Positions 1 through 10,527 of a stretch of 64,000 nt of DNA are shown in pieces. Source of the stretch: Myotis daubentonii (lineage: Eukaryota; Chordata; Mammalia; Chiroptera; Vespertilionidae); the NCBI RefSeq assembly GCF_963259705.1, contig NC_081846.1:53721205-53785204 (forward strand), in the 5' to 3' direction. The notes under the pieces were generated by a model. That model searched no databases. It worked only from the letters and a program-made list of their open reading frames with translations, and had not been told where the DNA came from. Both the position numbers and the translations under genes were made by a program. Every line of letters starts with the position of its first letter. Positions within the stretch are counted from its first letter, which is position 1.

Positions 1-2895
1 CATACACACCTGCACTTCAGCTCCTGGCTGGGATCCTGACACAAAGGGATAGATCTCTTTGAACAATGAGGATTTGACATTACTGGTTGTCACTGAAATA
101 TCACTGCATTTGTGCACCATCCACCGAACGGGAATCACCCACCCTTCACCTCGGGTATTAATATGCCAAGACTTGTTGAACCATTTCTGCCATATTGGCC
201 CCTTGGACCACTGGCCCATGGACTGTCAAAGCCCCTTGTCTAGATTAGTTTTTGCTGTGCAGTTAAACCTCCTCATGTGTAATATTAAAATGAATAGGCC
301 CTTCTGGGACTCAGCTCAGTCCACAGCCTTCCTCACCCATGCACTGCCACCCTACTTGCCATACCTCATAGCTGTGTCTATTCACATTATGTCTGAGCGA
401 TCATATCTTTAGATGTGGCTACTAACCTCCAACTACTTGTAGTAGAATGGGAGAGAAAGGAATGATTTGGGATCTGAGACTTTGATAACCCAGTGAAGCC
501 AGACCAAGCTATCTGGAAAAATACTAATGAGGCACTTGCAATGACCAGGCCTTACAGAGACTATGGCCAGGCCTAGAATGTTCATAGTGTTGGTCCAGCC
601 TGCAAAGGGAAATTAGAAAATTGGGGAGGCTCACCTGATAACTGGGCTTCATACGTAACTCGAGGCACAATATCTCAGTTGCCTGCAATAACCCAGGATG
701 GTCCCCACGGTGCAGCTGTACACAGTAAGGACAGATTTAAGCTAGCAGCTAGAAAATCATGGTGCCTTAGGTAGCAAGGCAAAATTAGAGAGCATCCAAG
801 TATATGTGTGGTTGGTAATCAGGATGTTGACGGACAACGTAAAGGCGTGTCAAAACATGATAATGAGGCATCTAACGTTTTATGGAGATAACAATCAGAA
901 ATGGTGGTACACATTTGGCAATGGGAATGAATCAGCTGGGAGGTAGACCTTAGCCATTTAACAGGAATTTGAAGCATGATTCATAGCCCTTGAGACAGGA
1001 AGTCAGGGAGTATATAGTGTGAAGGAAAGAAAGCCATGAGCAGGGAAGGCATGCAGAAAAGGTTTTGAGAAGAGGATTTAAAAATAGGCATCAGGGCACA
1101 AGTGCATTTTGAGAACTGGAGCACACAGGGGCCCAAGAGGGATGAGGCACCCAAAGAAGATGGGCATCTGTATTTCAGAAGGGCCTGGTTGCCAGCGGGC
1201 ATGGGGAACTCAAGGAAAGTTGAGCTCCTGCCCAGGTGTGGGGTAGTGTCCAGAAGCAGAGGCAGAACTAGGTCTCTGAGTAGGAATCTAGAGGGGAGGG
1301 ATTATGAAGTAGGAGTTAGGCTGAGCCTCACTGGGACCTAATGAAAATGGTGTTCTGCTTTTACCAAATTTATGTTGCAGTGAAGTTCAGAACGCATAGG
1401 TGGGGTAAAACCATGTAGACAACTGGGTTGTCTAAGTCTCAACCAAAGGCAGACGATTAAGATGCACCAATATTGTGCTATATTTATTATATTCTTTTAG
1501 CCTCCTGGGAGGCCACATAAGGTGGATGTTACCCTTGTTTTATGGTGTATTAGTCTCAGTAAAGATTTAAAAAATGCTTAACAATCAGGCAGACTTTAGA
1601 AAACAGGGCTCTGAGCTTGTTTTTTGAACATCTGTCCAATGTGCTCTGTCAGCATCAACTTCGTTCCAGGGTTTCCTTTAGGATTCTTGTTCCCTGGGAA
1701 GAACTGTGTCAGATTAGGCAGCATTCAGCAGAAAGCTACAGAGTTCGGAGACCTGACTGAGTTGGGAAGCTTTCGTCAGCAAGTTCTACAGAACCATGAT
1801 TAAATGAAAACTACCAAGGCTAAGTTGTCTTTTTAAAAATGTCAAGTTGGGGCAGTGATCTTCTTAATGTGTAAGAGCTGTACTTCTTTGTGATTAAGAA
1901 CCCTGGGATGACTTTGATGGGGTTCATCAAGAACTCACTCATCAAGGGGTTATATAAAGAGGGAGCAGGGCCTTTGCGAATGAAGACTAAAAGCAAATTT
2001 ATGTAGATATCTGTGTAGGTACTTACACGTATACACATGCACACATAATCACAAAATATGTCACTAGAACTAACTAAATGGCTTGGCTATCAACCTTTAA
2101 GGTTAGAATTTTAAAAAGGAGAGTATTACAGAAATATTCTATTTCATTGTAGCAAGAATGAAGTAGAGCTGTTCTCACAACTATTTTAAAAAACCAAGCA
2201 ATATCATCCAGTGTTCAACCCTCTTGATCTTACAGCAGGAAAGTGCAGTAATGGTAAAGGAAGAAAAAAATAATTTAGATTCAGCCAGTACATTTCCAGA
2301 ATGTGTCTGTGATTGACTTTGAGTGTCATAATTCTTGTCCTTGATGCTGTGGTATCTATCAGTCATTGATATCATTTTCTTTAAATATAGGATGTGATTT
2401 TGAACACCTTATTTTCAAAAGCTACTTTATTTAATTTTTTTTAAATTTAGTGCATATTTTCCCAATGAAGGGTTCTATATAATTTGATATATATATGCAG
2501 CCAAATGCTTACATTATATCTCTCATAGTCACAGTGTGAGTATTCTTTGTGGCCATGTCTCAGTTCCTCCTTTCTGCTCGGGTGCTCTCACCTTGCCTCG
2601 TGATAGTCACAAAGCTGAGCTCTCTCACTGTTCTGATCCATGAGTATGAACCGGGTCCTCTCCAAATCTATGAGCAACCCTCACCTACTGTTCTCAGCCT
2701 TCACATCACTAAGAAGCCAACTCATATAGGACAATAAGACAATCTACAGTCCATCAGTGCTTTGTGTTGATTACCCTTTTCTTCCCAGATACCTTTGAGG
2801 GGCTCAAAGAAGACATACCAGTCCTGCCTTAACCCCATTTGTAATAGGCATAATAAAAGTACAAATACCGGAACAGCATTTGTCCCCATATCTCA
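1..2895. other. Unassigned, non-coding stretch
   Basis: I recognise no gene or confidently named repeat here. All frames are short: the longest is 117 codons at 59-412, with no similarity I can name and no splice-site context. Base composition is mixed and slightly richer in GC up to about 1350 than downstream. Parts could be decayed retroviral or DNA-transposon sequence, but I cannot show it. Confidence 0.5.
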
Positions 2896-3045
2896 TCATC
2901 TTTTTAAGCCTCACAGTAATCTTCTGAGGTGGTTATTAACAATTGTAGTTTTGCTGTTACAAAGGAAGCTATTAAGGTTCAAAGAAGCAAAGTCGCTTAC
3001 CAAGGTGAACACAACTTGTAATTGGAAATATAAGTCATTGGATCT
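2896..3045 (-). repeat. MIR SINE fragment, antisense
   Basis: The stretch reads as the reverse complement of the MIR core. It has 'cctcacagtaatcttctgaggt' -like sequence, then a degraded 'ttacagatgaggaaactgaggc' equivalent, then 'aaagtcgcttaccaaggt', matching the MIR segment that normally reads as splice-like 'acttgcccaaggtcac' in antisense. It is heavily diverged, as expected for an ancient mammalian repeat. Confidence 0.65.
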
Positions 3046-3719
3046 CCAAATGTATTTTACTTCCAATATGCTTTGCATTCATTTTAGTTCTACCTACAGG
3101 ATCCCTAATATGTGACTTTAACCATATTAGTTTTTTAACCAGTAACTGAATAAATGTGAAGCGCTAATTATCCACATAAACGTGCAAACTCTAAAGGAAT
3201 ATATCCTTGGATGAAAGGTATAAGCGAATAGAATATGTATGTACCAGGTTCTGATTTAACTTACTTTTGGTTTCCTTTTTTTCTACATAAAAACTATTGG
3301 TTTCAAAGGGCCTGACTTAATATTAGCATTCCCTGCTACAGTGTACATCACAGGCTGTCACATAATCAGTCAAATGTTGCTTTAACTTTCAATATCCGCT
3401 CAGGAGGACGGCCTGCTGCACAAACAGGAAAATAAAATCTCCATCCTCCTCACACAGAGTCCCTCTCATTGGCTTTGTAGCCTGCCCCCTCCCGGGCATC
3501 TTTCCTGCAACACCACCATGGTGGCCGTGGTGTTCTGTGGTTGCAGAGGAGAGCAGGGGGAGTGGTCACCCTCAGCATCTGTCTAGTGTCTGTAGCTGCT
3601 TAGCTTGAGCTTACTCTGTCACTTAGCAGAGAACTCAAGGGTCTTATTTCTGCCAACTTCATCTGCCAGCTGTCAACAGTTCAGGTTTCTAAGCCAATAG
3701 GTTTCTTTTTATATTTATA
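3046..3719. other. Unassigned stretch with a GC-richer patch
   Basis: No gene is supported. About 3440-3640 is richer in GC than its surroundings and holds an 'attggct' CCAAT-like motif and a perfect 12-bp palindrome, ccaccatggtgg, at 3515-3526. CpG is nearly absent, so this is not a CpG island, and no open frame accompanies it. Confidence 0.45.
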
Positions 3720-3888
3720 CTAGAGGCCTGATGCATGAAATTTCTGCAAGGGGCTCGGCCCTCGCAGCCGCAGCAGTTTGCCTCGGCGTCGCAGCCCCGG
3801 CTTCATCTGGAAGGTCGTCCAGGAGGACATTCGGAAGGTCGTTTGGCTGTCTGGTCTAATTTGCATATTACCCTTTTATTATTATAGA
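3720..3888 (-). mobile_element. Short non-autonomous Helitron
   Basis: Read on the minus strand it starts with TC and TATAATAATAAAAG, followed by 'atgcaaatt', and ends in a degraded hairpin and GGCCTCTAG. The flanks are a at 3719 and t at 3889, the A/T insertion context of Helitrons. It encodes nothing. The 169-bp element shares its inner sequence (the 'ggaaggtcgtccaggagg' block) with the 130-bp copy at 43621-43750, so both belong to one miniature subfamily. Confidence 0.88.
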
Positions 3889-4439
3889 TTTCTGTAATTG
3901 TAAAGTATTTTAAATGTTGACAAAACAAAAATAATTATACCCACCAGCTAGCATTAGTTACCAAATTTAATTTTGTAACAATTATTTCAACTTTTTATTT
4001 TTAAAAAACACAAAACTTCCAAATTTTATTTCCCAAAGGTAAGCCACCATCCTGAGTTTGATACAGATTATTTTCATAAATAGTTATGAATGTTTATTAA
4101 TAGCAGTTAACCATAAAAATAGTAAAGCTTATTTTATGTGTTCTATAAAATATTATAAAAAGTTTTTACTTTCTTTACTGTGCACATTTTATTCAATATT
4201 ATGATTATTTACCCATATTGGTACATATAGCACAAGTTCATTTATTTTAAAATATACAAGACTCAATAGGATTGAATATACAAGAATAGCTTAATATTCT
4301 CTTTATGGACATTTAAGTTTTCCTTCTCTTTCCCTTTCCTTTTTCTTTTCCACTTCCTCTTCCTCTCCATTAGACCACTATTTCTTTTCAAACCAAGTTA
4401 CAGGAGCAGTTTCTTATGTACATTTGCAAAAATTTTATA
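3889..4439. other. AT-rich unassigned DNA
   Basis: No gene and no confidently named repeat is visible. The composition resembles old LINE remnants. The adjoining segment from 4440 does match antisense L1, so this may be more of the same element, too diverged for me to align. Confidence 0.4.
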
Positions 4440-4712
4440 ATGCATATAAATTAGAAATAGTGTTGGTGTGTTAAAAATATACCCCCCCTCAGCTTTCTTA
4501 AATATTGCCAAATTAATCTCCAAATGAGAGTGACAGATTTACCTTTTTTTACAACTGACTGGGAAATGCCACATTGCTTTGAACCTCAGTGATATTTAAT
4601 ATTATCAAGACTTTTAGTTTGTTCAATATGATAATGCACAGTTGTTTATTTGTCATTTAGGTTTCCTCATTTGTAAATTGTTTATCCATACCATTGTCCA
4701 GTTTGTAGAAAA
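4440..4712 (-). mobile_element. Old L1 ORF2 3'-region fragment
   Basis: Phrases such as 'attgccaaattaatctccaaa' in shortened form, 'gcacagttgtttatttgtcatt' and 'cctcatttgtaaattgttta' match the antisense order of the L1 ORF2 end as seen in many ancient mammalian L1 copies. It is too decayed to hold any frame. Confidence 0.6.
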
Positions 4713-4724
4713 TAATATCTCTTT

Positions 4725-4930
4725 AAAAAAAAATCTTTATTGTTGAAAGTATTACATATGTTTTCTCTCTCTAGCTGGCTTAGCCCACCATCCTAGGCCT
4801 TCACCACCCTATTGTCTGTGTCCATGGGTTATGCATATATGCTTACAAATTCTTTGGTTGATCTCTTCCTGCCCACCCACCCTCCCCCACTTCTCTCTGA
4901 GGTTCAACAATCTGTGCCATGCTTCTTAAT
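4725..4930 (-). mobile_element. 5'-truncated L1 3' end
   Basis: It opens with the poly(T) run and 'tctttattgttgaaagtatt', followed by pyrimidine-rich sequence, 'aggccttcaccaccctattg', 'tctgtgtccatgg' and 'ctctgaggttcaacaatctg'. The same order recurs at 23958, 25755, 39500 and 61722 in this window, defining the 3' UTR of a relatively recent bat L1 on the minus strand. I could not find a clean target duplication. Confidence 0.8.
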
Positions 4931-4993
4931 ACTAGAAATAAAAATGATGCTCCGTGGGTATGGATAAGGGTTTATATGAAACAACATTACTAA

Positions 4994-5786
4994 TCCTATC
5001 TAATAAAGAGGGGATATGCTAATTGACCCTCATGCCATTTGCAAATGGTGGCACCCATAGCCAATAAGGAGGGAATATGCTACTTGACTGTCCCACCCTC
5101 AAAGATGGCAGTGCCCACAGCCACAAGATGCAGGCAGGGGAGGCCAGTTGGGTGGGAACAGGCCTGCAGGGAGGGCGATTAGGAGCAACCAGGCTGGCAG
5201 GGGAGGGCAGTAAGGAGCAACCAGGCCTGCAGGGGAGGGCAGCAAGGAGCGGCCAGGCCTGCAGGGGAGGGCAGTTAGGGGTGACGAGACCTGCAGGGTA
5301 GGGCAGTTGGGGTCAACCAGGCCTGCATGGGAGGCCAGTTGGGGGCGACCAGGCCTGCAGGGGAGGGCAGTTAGGGGCGACCAGGCCGGCAGGAGAGGGA
5401 AGTTAGGGTGACCGGGCCGGCAGGGGAAGGCAGTTCGGGGTGACCAGGCCAGCAGTGGAGGGCAGTTGGGGGCTATTGGGCAGGCAGGGGAGGGCAGTTG
5501 GGGGCAATCAGGCTGGCAGGGGATCAGTTAGGCATCGATCAGGCTGGCAGGAGGGTGGTTAGGGGGTGATCAGGCTGGTAGGCAGAAGCGGTTAGGGGCA
5601 ATCAGGCAGGCAGGCAGGCAGGTGAGCGGTTGGAGCCAGCAGTCCTGGATTGTGAGAGGGATATCTCTGCCCGTCGGGCCTAAACCGCAGTCGGACATAC
5701 CCTGAGGGGTCCCAGATTGGAGAGGGTGCAGGCTAGGCTGAGGGACACCCCCTCCAGTTCACAAATTTCATTAACCGGGCCTCTAG
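4994..5786 (+). mobile_element. Non-autonomous Helitron with internal minisatellite
   Basis: The 5' end is TCCTATCTAATAAAG, preceded by a. The 3' end is a worn hairpin (gttcacaaatttcattaac) followed by GGGCCTCTAG. Directly after the 5' end a unit of about 62 bp ('ggatatgctaattgac ... gtggcacccatagcc') is present about twice; the same unit occurs three times in the element at 53248. The middle (about 5130-5640) is a purine-rich tandem array. The element abuts a second Helitron at 5787 with no spacer. Confidence 0.9.
5130..5640 (+). repeat. Degenerate 30-36 bp minisatellite
   Basis: About 14 imperfect copies of a unit whose core is 'caggggagggcagttagggg' joined to 'gaccaggcctgc'. It lies wholly within the Helitron at 4994-5786. 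The plus-strand frames over it are repeat translations rich in Gly, Arg and Gln, not genes. Confidence 0.9.
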
Positions 5787-6149
5787 CCTATAATAATAAA
5801 AGCAAATATGCTAATTTGACTGGACAGCCAAACAACCGTCTGGACGTCATTCCGGATATTCTTCTGGACGAAGCCGCAGTGGCAGGGGCCGAGGCAGAGG
5901 CAGTTATGGGCATTCAGGCAGGCAGGCGAGTGGTTATGGGCATTCAGGCAGGCAGGCAGAGTGGTTAGGGGCGATCAGGCAGGTGAGTTGTTAGGAGCCA
6001 GTGTTCTGGATTGTGAGAGGGATGTCCAACTGCAGGTTTAGGCTCAATCCTGCAGGGATTCCTGTGGTATTTGGCCTAAACCGGCAGTTGGACATCTGCT
6101 GAGGGGTCCCAGATTACTAGAGGGTGCAGGCCAAAGTGAGGGACTCTAG
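5787..6149 (+). mobile_element. Non-autonomous Helitron with 3' hairpin lost
   Basis: It begins CCTATAATAATAAAAGC, a TC start with the first base changed, exactly where the previous Helitron ends. It carries the short-subfamily 5' block (gacgtcattccggatattc) and then GC-rich sequence with (GGCA)n-like stretches. It ends gagggactctag with t next. The usual tail between 'gagggac' and 'ctctag', including the terminal hairpin, is absent. Confidence 0.82.
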
Positions 6150-6302
6150 TGAGTTGATAATTGTTTAAGTTTAATATTGAATGTATCAGATATTTTCACT
6201 CTATTATCTCTCATTGTGAGTGTATTCAAAGTTTTTCATAATAATAAAAAAGTTTTAAAATATCCATCATGTTCTATATGCTCAGTGTAAAAGAAACAAG
6301 AA

Positions 6303-6528
6303 AGCCCAGTCAGCATGGCTCAGTGGTTGAGCATCGACCTATGAACTAGGAGGTAATGGTTTTATTCCCGGTCAGGGCACATGCTTTGGTTGTTGGCTCA
6401 ATCCCCTCTTGATCCCCAATGAGGGGCATGCAGGAGGCAACTGATCAATAATTCTCTCTCATCACTGATGTTTCTATCTCTCTCCCTCTCACTTCCTCTC
6501 TGAAATCAATAAAAATATATTTTTAAAA
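6303..6528 (+). mobile_element. Ves-type SINE
   Basis: tRNA-derived head with A-box-like 'tggctcagtgg' and B-box region 'tcccggtcagggcacatgc'. The body includes 'catgcaggaggcaactgatc' and 'ctctctcatcactgatg', and the tail is 'aaatcaataaaaatatattt'. The head variant 'ctatgaactaggaggtaatgg' resembles the copies at 57607 and 63736 more than the young copies. The target duplication is unclear. Confidence 0.92.
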
Positions 6529-6561
6529 AATAAAATAAGACAAAACCTCAAACTGCTTGCA

Positions 6562-6636
6562 GGAAAAAAAGAAAGAAAGAAAGAAAGGAAAAGAGAGAGA
6601 GAGAGAAAGAGAAGACGAAAGAGAAAGGGAAAGAAA
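6562..6636 (+). repeat. (GAAA)n / (GA)n purine tract
   Basis: Uninterrupted purine-rich simple repeat of aaag and ga units just downstream of a SINE tail. It probably grew from that A-rich tail. Confidence 0.9.
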
Positions 6637-7122
6637 ACCTAGACTTTAATTTTGGTCGTCTTGTGCCTGAATTATCTGAGTGCTTTTATTATTCTAGTGT
6701 AGTGACATGAGATGCAGTAGGACAAGGTAATTAAACCTCACATGATATTGGGTGCCTTTTGTAAAAATTTTAGACTATATGAAAGTTGAATAAACATATC
6801 CTGAATGTATCTTCTAGAGTGCCTGTGGTTACCCTATGATTAAGGATTTTTTGTTTATAATTATGTTTTTTAAAAAAATAAATGCTGCCTTAAAGAATCC
6901 TATCTAATAAAAGAGAAAAATGGTAATTGGCGTATGACGATACCCTTTTCATTGGCTAATCAGGGCTATATGCAAATTAACTGCCAACTAAGATTGGCAG
7001 TTAACTGCCAACAAGATGGGGGTTAATTTGCATATGTAGGCACAATGCAGGGAGGCGAAAGGGAAAGCAGGAAGAAGCCCCCTGCCACTGACAGTGATCG
7101 GAAACCCAGGGGGGAGCTAAGA

Positions 7123-7176
7123 GCTGGGGGGCAGGGCAAAGGCGGCCCTGGGGCCGCCTTTGCCCTGCCCCCCAGC
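7123..7176. repeat. Perfect inverted repeat, 26-bp arms, 2-bp spacer
   Basis: The left arm 7123-7148 starts gctggggggcagggcaaagg. The right arm 7151-7176 is its exact reverse complement. Only 'tg' separates them. The GC-rich sequence would form a very stable hairpin in single-stranded DNA or RNA. It sits inside the Helitron and is not its terminal hairpin. Confidence 0.95.
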
Positions 7177-7379
7177 CATGATCAGAGAATCAGGTGCCTT
7201 TGCCGCCCTGGCCAGTGATAGCAGGAAGTAGGGGTGGAGCCAGCGATGGGAGCTGAGCACGGTCGAAGCTGGCAGTCCCAGGAGCTAGGGGTCCCTTGCC
7301 TGGGCCTAAAGCGAAGCCCACGATCGCGGGGCCACTGCAGCTGCGGGTCCCCGCTGCCCGGGCCGGAGCCTGCAACCAC

Positions 7380-7800
7380 GGGGAGCTGGGGGTCCCCTGC
7401 CCAGGCCTGACACCTCTGCCAGAGGCCTCAGGCCTGGTCAAGGGGCCGATCCGGTAATGGGTGATGAGGGTCAACTCCTCTGGCCGAGGCTTCAGGCCTG
7501 GGTGGGGGGTGGAGCCGGGGATTGGGGGGATATGATGGTCCCCTTGCCCAGGCCTGAAGCCTGGGTCAGAGGTGTCAGGCTTGGGCGGGGGGTGGAGCAA
7601 GCGATCAGAGGGAGATGGGGGTCCCCTGCCCAGGCATGATTCCTGGGCCAGAGGCCTCAGGCCTGGGCGGGGGCCAGAGCCAGTGATCAGGGGGAGATGG
7701 GGGTCCCCTGTCCAAGCCTGACACCTCTGTCAGAGGCGTCAGGCCTGGGCAAGGGGCTCATCCTGCGATTGGAGGGTGATGGGGGTCAACGCCTGAGGGC
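7380..7800 (+). repeat. About 80-bp GC-rich tandem units inside Helitron
   Basis: Roughly five degenerate copies of a unit running 'gggggtcccctgcccaggcc', 'gacacctctgccagaggcc', 'tcaggcctgggcggggg', 'tggagc...agtgatcaggggg'. The open frames on both strands here (for example 7190-7600 minus) are by-products of this array. Confidence 0.85.
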
Positions 7801-7841
7801 TCCCAGTATGAGAGAGGGGGCAGGCTGGGCTGAGGGACACT

Positions 7842-7842
<1 letters not shown>

Positions 7843-7890
<48 letters not shown>
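7843..7890 (+). repeat. (CA)24 microsatellite
   Basis: Uninterrupted CA dinucleotides immediately 5' of the Helitron terminal hairpin. They replace the spot where related copies read 'gacaccctccagtgcac', so the repeat arose within the element's tail. Confidence 0.97.
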
Positions 7891-7892
<2 letters not shown>

Positions 7893-7920
7893 GCACGAAT
7901 TTCGTGCACCGGGCCCCTAG

Positions 7921-8453
7921 TATTCATTATAAAAATGTAAGCAAAGATGGCAATAAATGTTTCTGCTCTAAATTTAAACATAAATTGGAAAAATGTTAAG
8001 GAAGACTACCATATTAATTTGATTTTCCTTATACTATATATATTAAACTATTGCAGGAAGAAGCAGTGCTTGGTGTGAATGTAAAGCATAGAAGTGAATA
8101 TTACCAGTGACAGATTTGAATTTTCATTATTAAATATGTACCTCATGTTATCAAAAGCGTTTGAAATGATCTCCTTCTAATCATTTACTTTATTTAACAA
8201 TAGAATTGAGAAAACCACAGTCATGGCCAAAATTCGGTTTATAAGCATTCTTTTTCAAATTACAGTAATATTCATCAGCAAGCTGTTGGCTAATGTGACC
8301 TTAGCTTTTCAGAAGTCCTTCCAAAAATAAAACACACTTTGAGTGAGTCATGAAAAAAGAAAAACAACAACACATATTTTCCAAGGATGTTACATGAGAT
8401 TTAGAAGAAGTAACCCTTTCCTTTGATGCAGGGAATTGCCATTATATCTATTG
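7921..8453. other. AT-rich unassigned DNA
   Basis: No gene or recognisable repeat. Frames are all short. Confidence 0.45.
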
Positions 8454-8467
8454 AACTATATTTATTT

Positions 8468-8696
8468 ATTTATTTTTTAAATATATTTTATTGATTTTTT
8501 ACAGAGAGGAAGGGAGAGAGAGAGAGAGAGAGAGTTAGAAACATTGATTAGAGAGAAACATCAATTAGCTGCCTCCTGCACACCCCCTTCTGGGGATGTG
8601 CCTTCAACCAAGGTACATGCCCTTGACCGGAATCGAACCTGGGACCCTTCATTCCGCAGGCTGACGCTCTATCCACTGAGCCAAACCGATTAGGGC
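8468..8696 (-). mobile_element. Ves SINE with 14-bp target duplication
   Basis: On the minus strand it has the tRNA-like head 'ggtttggctcagtggatag' with B box 'ggttcgattcc', then the body and an A-rich tail (the T-rich left end here). The flanking direct repeat aactatatttattt occurs at 8454-8467 and 8697-8710. The intact duplication and low divergence mark a fairly recent insertion. Confidence 0.96.
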
Positions 8697-8710
8697 AACT
8701 ATATTTATTT

Positions 8711-9227
8711 TTAATGCTATTTGATACACACACACATAGAGTAGATTTAGCACTATGTTAACAAGTCTAGAAAATCAACCATTTTTCTAAGCTAGAAATA
8801 TATTAGATGGGCAGAATCTCTATGTTGCACTGTTACCTATTATTCCAAAGTTGTTGATTTGATTTATTTCATTTTCCAAGACCATAATTTAAACTAGAGT
8901 TATTAGAAAACTTTTTATTTTTATTTCTCCTAACCAAATTTTTATCAAATGCCTCTTTCCAATAAAACTTGTTAAGAGCCTGTTTTTGAAATTTTGTGGA
9001 TTGTTCCTTATTTATTATTGTAGCCTTCATGATTTTAGAGTAAGGATATTGATTTGATTTTGTGCTTTATATTTTTTAAAAGAAGTACACTTTATCCCTA
9101 GGTCACAAGATACTATTTTTCATAACTATAGTTTCACCTCTTATGCATGGGTTTTTAAAGGTATATGGAGTCCCCTCGTGATTAGGTAGTAAGATGGAAT
9201 TCTGTTTTTCTCCATACATGAGCAAGT
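8711..9227. other. AT-rich unassigned DNA
   Basis: No gene or repeat I can name. It ends at the target duplication of the next L1. Confidence 0.45.
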
Positions 9228-9636
9228 GTTTTGTTTTTTTTTAATTGAATTTATTGGGGTGACATTGGCTATAAAATGATATAGGTTTCAGGCATACAAT
9301 ACTACAGCATATCATCTGTATATTGTATTGTGTGTTTTCCACCCCAAGTCAAGTTTCCTTCCATCATCAATTATCCCCCCAGTAGTCTTTTCTACCTCCC
9401 CAACCACCCTTCCCTTTGGCAATCACCATACTGTTGTCTGTGTCCATGAGTCTTTTTTATTTCTTAATTCCTTCACCAGTCTCACCTAGTCCTCAACTCC
9501 CTCCCCTCTGACAGCTATCAGCATGTTCTCTGTATCCATGAGTCAGTCTCCACTTTGTTAGTTTATTTTGTTCATCAGATTCCACATATCACTGAAATTA
9601 TATGATACTTATCTTTCTCTGACTGGCTTATTACAG
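9228..9636 (-). mobile_element. 5'-truncated L1 with target duplication
   Basis: Poly(T) start, then 'ttattggggtgacattgg', 'caggcatacaatactacag', 'accatactgttgtctgtg' and 'ctctgactggcttatt': the L1 3' UTR running into the end of ORF2 in antisense. The direct repeat tgagcaagt flanks it at 9219-9227 and 9637-9645. This older L1 subfamily differs from the one with the 'aaagtattacatatg' tail. Confidence 0.88.
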
Positions 9637-9749
9637 TGAGCAAGTTTTAACAAGACCATTTACCAAACAATTTGTTTTCTTCTCATTGGTTTGTGAAGAT
9701 TTCATTATAAATTGAGTTCTCATTTATACATGACTTGATCTCTGTAATT

Positions 9750-10290
9750 CCATGTGTTTTTTTTCCCATTGATCTAATTGGTTATTTATGTGTCATTAGA
9801 CTGTTTTTATAACTATGGTTTTGGAGTGATTTTTGCAATCTAGTAGAACAAGTCCCCCTCATTATTCTTGTTCAGTGATAACATAGCTATTCATGGACTT
9901 CTATTATTCTCTGTAAATTTCAAAATGATTGACATATCCTTAAAAAAATCCACCAGGAGTTTCAGTTTGGAATTTGGGATTGCATTGTAAGTATAGATTA
10001 ATTAGGTTAGAATGTATGTCATTTTTTTTATTAGTGGTGCCCCAATCAAAAGCATAGGATGTTTTACCATTCTTACAATGTATTTTACGTCCTTCAGTAG
10101 GGTTTTAACATTCTCTGTAAATAGGTTTTGATTATTCTTTGGTAAACTACTTTCTACATAAAGCCATTTTTAAAAATATATACCTCTGGTGAGAGATATA
10201 TTATTTTGTTCAATTTTATTAATCTAACAACTTTGCTAACCTATTTTACAAACTCTAATTCTTTTATGTTTTCTTACACAATTATGGCAC
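9750..10290 (-). mobile_element. Old L1 ORF2 fragment
   Basis: The order 'cattgatctaattgg', 'tttttataactatggttttg', 'aagtccccctcattattcttg', 'tttgggattgcattg' and 'agggttttaacattctctg' matches antisense ORF2 reverse-transcriptase sequence of ancient L1. Many stops and indels are present. Confidence 0.75.
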
Positions 10291-10307
10291 TTACAAATCC
10301 TAATTTT

Positions 10308-10527
10308 TTAAAAATACATTTTTATTGATTTCAGAGAGGAAGGGAGAGGGACAGAGAGATAGCAATATCAATGATGAGAGAGAATCATTAATTGTCTGCC
10401 TCCTGCATGACCCCCACTGGGGATCAAGTCTGCAACCCTGGCATGTGCCCTTGACCAGAATTGAACGTGGGGCCCTTTGGTCTGCAGGCTGACACTCTAT
10501 CCGCTAAACCAAACAGGCTAGGGCTAT
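10308..10527 (-). mobile_element. Ves-type SINE
   Basis: Antisense SINE body ('gatttcagagaggaaggg', 'ctgcctcctgcatgaccccc') and head ('gcaggctgacactctatcc'). The imperfect duplication aaatcctaatttt / aaatcctatttta (10295-10307 and 10528-10540) brackets it. Confidence 0.92.

Larger units (their letters stand above)
6898..7920 (+). mobile_element. Large non-autonomous Helitron, both ends intact
   Basis: Starts TCCTATCTAATAAAAGAG after a. Ends with a perfect hairpin gtgcacgaatttcgtgcac (7891-7909) then CGGGCCCCTAG, followed by t. It contains an octamer 'atgcaaat' (6970 region) and 'aagatggggg', a probable decayed YY1 site, near its 5' end. Further in come a long perfect palindrome (7123-7176), about five tandem GC-rich units (7380-7800) and a (CA)24 tract before the hairpin. 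There is no Rep/helicase coding sequence, so it would move only in trans. Confidence 0.93.

Noticed and set aside
59..412. 117-codon frame at the window start as a possible exon
   Set aside because: There is no recognisable domain, no convincing splice sites and no continuing frame. The length is within chance for 64 kb on six frames.
3440..3640. GC-richer patch as a possible CpG-island promoter
   Set aside because: CpG dinucleotides are nearly absent and no exon or open frame is associated.
5130..5640. Regularly spaced repeats that might suggest a CRISPR-like array
   Set aside because: The units are contiguous and degenerate without unique spacers, in a mammalian genome, inside a Helitron: a minisatellite.
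7190..7600. 136-codon Pro/Gly-rich minus-strand frame
   Set aside because: It is formed by the roughly 80-bp tandem units of the Helitron at 6898-7920.
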